The notes under the pieces were generated by a model, which did not search any database, was not told the DNA's origin, and worked only from the letters and a program-made list of their open reading frames with translations. A DNA stretch of 64,000 nt from the NCBI RefSeq assembly GCF_014530035.1, contig NZ_JACVMX010000001.1, positions 62,001 through 126,000 on the forward strand, given 5' to 3'. Position numbers and translations under genes: made by a program. How positions within the stretch are numbered: position 1 is the stretch's first letter; each line of letters begins with the position of its first letter. Below, one piece after another: positions 18,787 to 25,822 of the stretch. This DNA comes from Leucobacter sp. cx-328. GTDB taxonomy: Bacteria > Actinomycetota > Actinomycetes > Actinomycetales > Microbacteriaceae.

Positions 18787-21741
18787 ATGTCGAATCAGAC
18801 GATTAAGGCAATGGATAACACGCAGCTACTCACCAAGCTGCGAGCCTTTGGGATTGAGGTTGATGACGCATCGCGCCGTCGATCTGAGTATTCTTTCGAC
18901 GCCTCGAACTATCGCATCCGTCCCAAAGCGGTGGTCTTTCCGAGGACTGTCGAAGAGATCAGGAATGTGCTTCGTGCAGCAAATGAAGCCGGCATGCCGG
19001 TCACTACGCGAGGTGGCGGCACCTCCATGGCTGGTAATGCCATTGGACACGGCCTCATCCTTGATCTTTCCCGGCGTTTTACTGCTGCTGCAGAAGTCAA
19101 CATCGAGGATCGCACGGTGTGGGCGGATGCCGGAGTAGTTCTCGGTGAGCTGCGCAAGCTCGTTGAACGTACGACAGGCGGCGAACTAACCTTTGCGCCA
19201 GACCCGTCATCGCTCAGCCGTGCGACCGTCGGTGGTTCAATCGGTAATGATGCGTGTGGCAACCACTCTGTAGCCTACGGTCGTATGATGCAGCACCTGC
19301 GAGAAATTGAGGTGGTCACTGTTGACGGGGCGCACCTGCGGCTCGCACGCGGGAGCATCGAAGCGGTTGATCCGGAAGACGCGCAGTCGACTGCGCGCGC
19401 TAAGCAACTCACCACAGAACTCCGTGAACTGGTGCAGGCACATCTCGCTCCGTTGAGGGTCGAACTGCAGAGGATCCCTCGGCAGGTGTCGGGTTACCAT
19501 CTCGGGCATTTGCTACCTGAACAGGGCTTTGATGCTGCGGCGGTGCTCGCCGGAAGCGAAGGTACTATTGCGGTCATTACTCGTGCATTGGTCGGGCTAG
19601 TGCCGCGCCCGGCGGCGGTGGCGCTATTGTGCCTCGGGTACGAAAGCACTATCGAATCAGCTCGCGACGTCATGAAAATTCTCGAGAGTCAGCCGACCGC
19701 AGTTGAAGGGCTTGACCGTTCCATTGTCGAGATCATGCGGCACCGGCGCGGCGCGGAGAGTGTCGCCGGGCTACCCAACGGCGGAGCGTTTCTCATGGTG
19801 GAGTTCTCAGCCAATGACGTCGACGATGCTCGGGTTCAGTGTGAGCGACTGCTCGAAGCGCTGAGCGTCGAGGGGCGGGCCATAGACTCCGCGGTCGTGA
19901 CCGATCCGGCTACCCGTGCGAAACTGTGGCGTGTACGTGAGGACGGTGCCGGTCTCTCCTCACGTCGTGTCGACGGTAAACAGACATGGCCAGGTTGGGA
20001 AGACTCGGCCGTGGCACCTGAGCGGCTTGCTGACTACCTGGAGGAATTGCTCCCACTCGTTGAAAAATACCAGTACTCCGCGTTTATGTACGGCCATTTT
20101 GGAGCGGGCTGTGTGCATATGCGCCTCGACTACGATCTGAGGAGTCAAAGCGGCAGGAAAGACTTCGAAGCATTCACGCGAGAAGCTGCTGCACTCGTTG
20201 TCGCACATAGTGGCTCTCTTTCCGGCGAACACGGAGACGGTCGGGCCCGAAGCGAATTGCTCAGCGTGATGTATTCGCCTGAGATGATTCAACTTTTCGC
20301 GACCTTCAAGCGAATATGGGATCCCGAAAACCTGTTAAACCCGGGGATCATTGTTAGTCCTGATGCATTCACCGCTTCGATAGCGCTCGCTGGCATGCCT
20401 GCTCCGGGGGCAATACCCGGTGGCCAGTTGATCTCCGCTGAAAACGGGACCAAGGGTCTCTCCAACCAAACGCCAACGCAACTGCCTTTGGCTAGCCCGT
20501 ATGTTGGCAATGCGCATGCGTGTATTGGCGTGGGACGCTGCCGTGCAACCAGCGGCGGGTTTATGTGCCCGAGCTACCGGGCAACCAAGGATGAGAAAGA
20601 CAGCACCCGAGGTCGCGCGCGTGTCCTTCAGGAACTCACGCGCGCTAACAAGAACAGCGTTGGAGGCTGGTCCTCACCAGAGGTCAGGGATGCGCTCGAT
20701 CTTTGCCTGTCATGTAAAGCATGTTCAAGTGACTGTCCAACCGGCGTCGACATCGCTGAAGCAAAGTCTGAGCTGATCGACGAACACTACCGGGGGAGGA
20801 TCAGACCGTTCACGCACTATTCGATCGGCTGGCTACCACGGTGGCTACCGTTCATCGGATTGTTCTCAGGCATCGCTAACGCCGGATCCCGGATCGGTGT
20901 GCTCCGCCGCGTTGCCGATTGGCTTGGCGTAAGCGCCAGGCGGAGCCTGCCCACTTTCCGCTCTCGCAGCGAAATCCGTACACGTCTCAAAGAAGCGGCG
21001 TTCGAACCAGACGGAGCAGTCCTTCTGTTTGCTGACAGCTTTACGAAAGCTTTCCGGCCAGAAGCGATCCCTGCCGCGGCACGTGTGCTTGGATCTACCG
21101 GAACTACTGTTGGATGCACGGCAGAAGCCTGTTGCGGCCTCACTTGGATTTCGACCGGTCAGCGTGATGCTGCACGCCGGCGGCTTGAACGTCTGATTCG
21201 ACGTTTCGACGACGGGACGGATCGCGACATCGTTGTGCTCGAACCGAGCTGTGCGGCAGCAATCCGTGATGAGGGACCCAAAATGGTCGGAAGCGCTGCA
21301 GCTGATCGTGTTGCTGCGCGAGTGCGTTCGTTCTCGGTTGCGGTTGACGAAGCGGTTCAGCGCGGATGGCTTCCGACCGCGCCTGCGCCGGAAGCCGCTG
21401 TGCTCCAAACTCACTGCCATGAGCACGCTGTCTTCGGTTCAGGCGCACAGAAACGAGTGTTGGGGGCGTGGGGTGTCCCTCAGATTGTCGAATCTTCGTC
21501 ATGCTGTGGAGTCGCGGGAAACTTCGGATTCGAGTCGGAACACTTTGACATGTCGATGCAAGTGGCTGAACACTCGCTCGTGCCAGCACTGAGTCAGGCG
21601 CCCGAGGGGGCGATCGTGCTTACCGATGGGTTTAGCTGCACTATGCAAGTCTCACAAATCAATCCAGATCTTTCCGGGCAGCATCTGGCTCTCGCGCTTG
21701 ATCCCGCCAGAGTAGTGATCTCAGATCCTTCGACGACGTAG
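18787..21741 (+). CDS. FAD-linked oxidase fused to Fe-S/CCG domains (D-2-hydroxyacid dehydrogenase, YdiJ/GlcD-GlcF type)
   Basis: This is a 984-residue fusion. Residues 1-210 hold the FAD-binding PCMH fold (VVFPRTVEEIRNVLRAANEA, TTRGGGTSMAGNAIG). Residues 210-530 hold the FAD-oxidase C-terminal domain (FMYGHFGAGCVHMRLDYD, GSLSGEHGDGRARSE, FKRIWDPENLLNPG). A two-cluster ferredoxin-like part follows (CIGVGRCRATSGGFMCP and CLSCKACSSDCPTG). The last 250 residues hold the CCG-type electron-transfer domain (CTAEACCGLTW, HCHEHA, SSCCGVAGNFG). Such proteins oxidise D-2-hydroxyglutarate, D-lactate or glycolate and pass electrons to the membrane. It fits as a drain for a D-2-hydroxyacid made in this pathway. 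Confidence 0.87.
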   Translation: MSNQTIKAMDNTQLLTKLRAFGIEVDDASRRRSEYSFDASNYRIRPKAVVFPRTVEEIRNVLRAANEAGMPVTTRGGGTSMAGNAIGHGLILDLSRRFTAAAEVNIEDRTVWADAGVVLGELRKLVERTTGGELTFAPDPSSLSRATVGGSIGNDACGNHSVAYGRMMQHLREIEVVTVDGAHLRLARGSIEAVDPEDAQSTARAKQLTTELRELVQAHLAPLRVELQRIPRQVSGYHLGHLLPEQGFDAAAVLAGSEGTIAVITRALVGLVPRPAAVALLCLGYESTIESARDVMKILESQPTAVEGLDRSIVEIMRHRRGAESVAGLPNGGAFLMVEFSANDVDDARVQCERLLEALSVEGRAIDSAVVTDPATRAKLWRVREDGAGLSSRRVDGKQTWPGWEDSAVAPERLADYLEELLPLVEKYQYSAFMYGHFGAGCVHMRLDYDLRSQSGRKDFEAFTREAAALVVAHSGSLSGEHGDGRARSELLSVMYSPEMIQLFATFKRIWDPENLLNPGIIVSPDAFTASIALAGMPAPGAIPGGQLISAENGTKGLSNQTPTQLPLASPYVGNAHACIGVGRCRATSGGFMCPSYRATKDEKDSTRGRARVLQELTRANKNSVGGWSSPEVRDALDLCLSCKACSSDCPTGVDIAEAKSELIDEHYRGRIRPFTHYSIGWLPRWLPFIGLFSGIANAGSRIGVLRRVADWLGVSARRSLPTFRSRSEIRTRLKEAAFEPDGAVLLFADSFTKAFRPEAIPAAARVLGSTGTTVGCTAEACCGLTWISTGQRDAARRRLERLIRRFDDGTDRDIVVLEPSCAAAIRDEGPKMVGSAAADRVAARVRSFSVAVDEAVQRGWLPTAPAPEAAVLQTHCHEHAVFGSGAQKRVLGAWGVPQIVESSSCCGVAGNFGFESEHFDMSMQVAEHSLVPALSQAPEGAIVLTDGFSCTMQVSQINPDLSGQHLALALDPARVVISDPSTT

Positions 21742-21750
21742 AGGCTCTGG

Positions 21751-21800
21751 ACATAGCTTCGGCGCTCACGACTGAAAAGACGTGAGCGCCGAAGCTATGT
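21751..21800. terminator. Bidirectional hairpin terminator
   Basis: A perfect 20-bp stem (21751-21770 with 21781-21800) with a 10-base loop lies between two convergent genes. Confidence 0.85.
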
Positions 21801-21820
21801 GAGATGCGAACAAAAGTGCG

Positions 21821-23581
21821 CTACCAGCCGCCCTGCCACCCGGTGAAGAGTCCGAAGGGAAGACGCTGCGGTTCCTCACCAGGAACCGCATGCAGGAAGT
21901 CGAAGTCGCACCCTTCGTCTGCCTGCGTCACATGGTCAAGGAAGAGGCGTCCGTAGCCACGCGTGTACTTGCGCTCCGGTAGCTTGAATTCTGCCAGTCG
22001 TCGTTCGAGTTCTTCAGCCGGAATGTCGAGGTCCAACCGTTTCATCGCGACATCAAGCACAATAGGATCGCCATCGCGCACCACTGCTAGTGGGCCGCCC
22101 GCTGCCGCCTCGGGTGAGACATGCAAAATCGTAGTACCGAATGCGGTACCGCTCATACGCGCGTCTGAGATGCGTACGACATCGCGAATGCCGCGCTTCA
22201 ATAGCTTCTCCGGGATCGGAAGCATGCCCCACTCCGGCATGCCCGGGGCTCCCACAGGGCCGCAATTGCGGAGCACAAGTACTGATTCTTCGGTGATTTC
22301 TAGATCTGGATCGTCGATTCGGTTGCCGAGGTCAGTCATACTGTCAAACACGACAGCGGGACCGCGATGCGTGAGCAACTCTGGACTCGCGGCACTTCGC
22401 TTGATCACTGCGCCATTCGGGGCCAACGAGCCACGCACCACCGCGATGCCACCTGAAGTGTCGAAGGGAGTCTCGAGCTTGGAGATGACCTCGCCATCGG
22501 GGTCGGGCGCGTTTGCGAAACCTGCTGAGATTGATTCTCCCGTAACCGTGATCGCATCCTGCTTTAGGAATGGTGATAGCTCCTTCAACACTGCACCAAT
22601 GCCTCCGGCATTGAACAGCTGCTGCACGAGGTACTCGCCAGAGGGGCGCACGTTGACGATGCGAGGTGTGCGCTCGGAGATCTGGTGGAAGCGATCGAGC
22701 TCGAGTTCATAGCCAACGCGGCGGGCGAGCGCGAGCAGATGGAGCACGGCATTCGTTGAACCACCGATCGCCATCAACAGCGTGATTGCGTTGTCGAATG
22801 CGTCGGGGGTGAGGATCTCACGCGGCGTTGGGCCGCCGGTCAGTGCCATCTCAACCGCACGGCGCCCGGTTGCTTCAGCTGCCTGAGCTCGCCGCGCATG
22901 CACCGCAGGAATCGCTGCGGTTGACGGGAGACACATACCTAGCGCTTCGGTGATTGAGGTCATGGTTGAAGCTGTACCCATTTCGCTGCAGTGCCCGGCA
23001 GTGGGTTTTGCTGAAGCTTCGAGCTCGTCGAAATCTGACTGTGTCATCCGGCCCGCGCGGAGTTCGTCGGCGTACTTCCAAGTGTCAGTTCCAACACCGA
23101 GCTGTTTACCTCGGAAAATCGCGGGCTCTTGGGGTCCGCCGGTGAGCATAATGGTGGGAATATCGGCGCTCGCCGCACCCATGAGCTGAGCTGGCACAGT
23201 TTTATCGCAGCCGCCGAGCAAAACGATCGCGTCTAACGGGTAGGCACGGATTGATTCTTCGACGTCCATTGCCATCAGGTTGCGGAACTGCATCGCTGAG
23301 GGCTTCATCAAGCTTTCGCCGAGAGAAATGGTTGGGAACTCGAGCGGCAGACCACCAGCCATCAGCACCCCACGTTTTACGGAGTCGGCCAAAAGCTTGA
23401 AATGTATGTTGCAATTGACAAGTTCTGACCAGGAATTCGCAATTCCAATAACCGGTCGATCCTTGATGGCAAAGCCGGAGAACCCCTCGGCTTGAATCGC
23501 TGTTCGATGTACGAATCCGGTGAGATCATGCGGCGCGAACCAGCGTGCACTGCGAAGGTCGGCCTTGGGTGAGTCTTCCAT
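21821..23581 (-). CDS. IlvD/Edd-family dehydratase (sugar-acid or dihydroxyacid dehydratase)
   Basis: This is a protein of about 586 residues in the IlvD/Edd family of iron-sulfur dehydratases. Cluster-ligand Cys residues are seen in LLGGCDKTVPAQLMG and HCSEMGTASTMTSI; other family segments are GLPLEFPTISLGES near the start and SDARMSGTAFGTT in the C-terminal half. An ATG four codons earlier (23593) abuts AAGGA with no spacing, so the second ATG is preferred, though the choice is not certain. No valine or isoleucine genes are nearby; with a Gfo/Idh gene diverging from it, dehydration of a sugar acid or cyclitol derivative to a 2-keto-3-deoxy product is more likely than branched-chain synthesis. 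Confidence 0.85.
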   Translation of the reverse strand: MEDSPKADLRSARWFAPHDLTGFVHRTAIQAEGFSGFAIKDRPVIGIANSWSELVNCNIHFKLLADSVKRGVLMAGGLPLEFPTISLGESLMKPSAMQFRNLMAMDVEESIRAYPLDAIVLLGGCDKTVPAQLMGAASADIPTIMLTGGPQEPAIFRGKQLGVGTDTWKYADELRAGRMTQSDFDELEASAKPTAGHCSEMGTASTMTSITEALGMCLPSTAAIPAVHARRAQAAEATGRRAVEMALTGGPTPREILTPDAFDNAITLLMAIGGSTNAVLHLLALARRVGYELELDRFHQISERTPRIVNVRPSGEYLVQQLFNAGGIGAVLKELSPFLKQDAITVTGESISAGFANAPDPDGEVISKLETPFDTSGGIAVVRGSLAPNGAVIKRSAASPELLTHRGPAVVFDSMTDLGNRIDDPDLEITEESVLVLRNCGPVGAPGMPEWGMLPIPEKLLKRGIRDVVRISDARMSGTAFGTTILHVSPEAAAGGPLAVVRDGDPIVLDVAMKRLDLDIPAEELERRLAEFKLPERKYTRGYGRLFLDHVTQADEGCDFDFLHAVPGEEPQRLPFGLFTGWQGGW

Positions 23582-23713
23582 TTTGTTCTTCATTCCTTCT
23601 CATATCGGTGAGAAGACGAAATGCATTTGTGGAGTCAACATGGCGGGTGAACTCCAACGCAGCATCGCGTCGCCAATTGCAGTTCAGTACAGCAACCTAC
23701 GAGCACTGAAACC

Positions 23714-23730
23714 TGTTCCAAAATGAGACA
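23714..23730. promoter_or_regulatory. Operator-like site in the divergent dehydratase/oxidoreductase gap
   Basis: TGTTCCA-AAA-TGAGACA matches the recurring palindrome at 12 of 14 arm positions. It lies 133 bases from one start and 92 bases from the other, so it could control both divergent genes. Confidence 0.6.
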
Positions 23731-23821
23731 TCCGCGTGCATTCGACGCCGACGTAATCTGACCTCAGACGCGGCGAGAGCAACGTCGGAACATCGGATTC
23801 GAAGACAAAGGGGTCGAAAAG

Positions 23822-25003
23822 GTGAGCAGTGAACGCATAGGTGTTGGGTTGATTTCAGTCGGCTGGATGGGACGCCTCCATGCGCGGGCATATCTGGCAA
23901 CACGACAGTTCTACCCCGAACTCGAACGCTACCCCGAATTGGTAATCGCAGCGGATCCAGATGAGTCAGGGCGTGCCCATGCTGCTGATGCGCTCGGCTT
24001 CCGCGACACCACCGCCGACTATCGCGAGTTGCTAAAACACCCTGAGGTTGACGTCGTCTCGATCTGCGCGCCAAATTTCATGCACCACGAGATCGCCCTC
24101 GCCGCCATTGCGGCCGGAAAGCCGTTCTGGATCGAGAAGCCGATGGGGATCAGCGCAACCCAGTCCAGAGAAATCGCGCAGGGAGCCGCGGCAGCGGGTT
24201 TGATTACTGCGGTGGGGTTTAACTACCGTCATGCTCCGGCGGTAGCTGAAGCACGTCGCCTCGTTCGAAGTGGTGAGCTTGGCACGATCACAAATGTGCA
24301 GATGCGCCTGCTGACAAGTTACGCCTCAGACCGCCAACAAGTGTTTACCTGGAGATACGAGAAAGAACGCGCCGGTACCGGCGTGCTGGGCGATGTGCTC
24401 TCACACGGCTTCGATCTCGCCCAGTTCGTCGTCGGGCGGGTCGAATCACTGAATGCGATCACCGAGACCTTCATCCCGGAGCGCCCGCTCCCATCCGGGG
24501 GATCAGCGAATAGCTTTGCTAAAGGAGAGGCTTCCACGACCATGCGTGCGGTGGAGAATGAGGACTACGCGGCCGCGCTGGCCAGATTTGAAAATGGTGC
24601 TGTTGGGTATTTCGAATCGACCCGTGTCGGTGTCGGCCCCCATGCTGAATTTGTTCTTGAAGTGTATGGGACCGAAGGTTCGCTGCGGTGGAATTTTGAG
24701 CGCATGAATCAGCTGGAAATCGCAAAGGATCTGCGCGGTTACCAGACAGTGCTTGCCGATGCGACTTTCGGGGAGTTCGGCCGATTTCAACCGAACTCCG
24801 GTCCCGGGATCGGGTTCAACGATCTGAAGACTATTGAGGCCGCGCTGTTTATTCGGTCAGTCATCGAGAAAGAACAATTCGCGCCATCGGTCGCGGATGG
24901 ATGGTCGGCATCCGAGCTGGTTGACGCCTCGGTTCGAAGCGCTGCCTCAGGGGCATGGGTGAAGGTTCCGGAGGTTACTGGAGTCACGACCTACGATCGC
25001 TGA
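23822..25003 (+). CDS. Gfo/Idh/MocA family oxidoreductase
   Basis: This is a 393-residue dehydrogenase starting at GTG after AAAGGGG. The dinucleotide-binding start is VGLISVGWMGRLHARAYL, the Lys-containing motif is IEKPMGISATQSREI, and the C-terminal part shows the family's substrate-domain helix GVLGDVLSHGFDLAQFVVG with the usual Asp and His. It is only distantly similar to the oxidoreductase at 6671, so the two probably act at different steps or on different isomers. It diverges from the dehydratase gene across a shared palindrome. It is the last intact gene of the island; no clear terminator follows closely. Confidence 0.87.
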   Translation: MSSERIGVGLISVGWMGRLHARAYLATRQFYPELERYPELVIAADPDESGRAHAADALGFRDTTADYRELLKHPEVDVVSICAPNFMHHEIALAAIAAGKPFWIEKPMGISATQSREIAQGAAAAGLITAVGFNYRHAPAVAEARRLVRSGELGTITNVQMRLLTSYASDRQQVFTWRYEKERAGTGVLGDVLSHGFDLAQFVVGRVESLNAITETFIPERPLPSGGSANSFAKGEASTTMRAVENEDYAAALARFENGAVGYFESTRVGVGPHAEFVLEVYGTEGSLRWNFERMNQLEIAKDLRGYQTVLADATFGEFGRFQPNSGPGIGFNDLKTIEAALFIRSVIEKEQFAPSVADGWSASELVDASVRSAASGAWVKVPEVTGVTTYDR

Positions 25004-25822
25004 AGTCGACGTCTAGGCCAGCGCCACCCTAACGCTTCTTAATAGCCCATCCACCGACGACCTCGTTGGGCGCTGGCAGCCGCATCTATTTGATGAGCGA
25101 AGCCAAGATGGCCACGTCGACGATGATGCCCGGAATCCTGACTTACAACTCATTGAAATGGGCCAGCTCGACATCTAAATCCAGGCCGAAGTAGGACTCC
25201 GGTGCAAGCGGTCAACCCCTGACCGAACGGAATGGTGGCCCCGTAGCACTCAGATTCCCCGCCAGGCGCCGATACCTCGAAAACGAACCCTGTAGCAAGT
25301 TACCCAACTTGTGGCCGCTGTCGTCGGTGCCTCGCTCGCGGTATACGTTGTGAACAAGGTAACTTTTCCGTTATTTATATAGAGGTAGCGGACCGCGGCA
25401 GTGTTCGGCGAGGTCGTCGGGGTTTGCAGGCGGACTTACTTGATTCGGGCTGAGCTTATTGCCAGAGAATCTTGCTACAGATATGGTGAAATCAATATGA
25501 CATTCCCGCTTCTCGAGATGAGAGGCGGGTTTGTTCTTTCCAAGCGGAGTGATTCGCGGGGCCCGCGGCGATTCGGAGCGCTCCGGCCATCCAAAATGAG
25601 GCATTTCTGTTGGCAGTGCTGGCTGGACGCAAATGCCCGAGAATCGCAAAAGCACTGGGTCAAGTTCTTTGCACAGCTACACCAGCAGTACTATGCAAGA
25701 GTGTGTGACCTGCTCCACTGTTGGGGCGCTTGTGTGAATAACGCCAGTCAAGGGTCGCGTAAGCCCGGCTGTGTATCGTAGCCTTGCAGGCACTGCCTAC
25801 CGCCGTCGTCAGGAGGGTTCCC
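25004..25822. other. Gene-poor border region with a decayed coding remnant
   Basis: No intact gene is supported in these 819 bases. On the minus strand one frame between about 25230 and 25029 reads like protein (APESYFGLDLDVELAHFNEL, then IPGIIVDVAILASLIK, then PNEVVGGWAIKKR) but is broken by stops at 25143-25145 and 25086-25088 and lacks a start. A 126-codon frame at 25401-25781 has no convincing composition or ribosome site. The stretch separates the less GC-biased catabolic island from topA and may mark an old insertion edge. Confidence 0.5.
25505..25529 (+). terminator. Hairpin terminator in the border region
   Basis: A 10-bp stem with one mismatch and a 5-base loop is followed by TTTGTTC. 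It is the only plausible stop for readthrough from the island before topA. Confidence 0.55.

Noticed and set aside
25581-25602. Possible degenerate copy of the island palindrome (CCATCCA-AAA-TGAGGCA)
   Set aside because: Only 8 of 14 arm positions match and no gene of the island follows.
25401-25781. 126-codon frame in the island border
   Set aside because: It crosses a terminator-like hairpin, has no ribosome site and encodes an irregular Cys/Trp/Arg-rich product.
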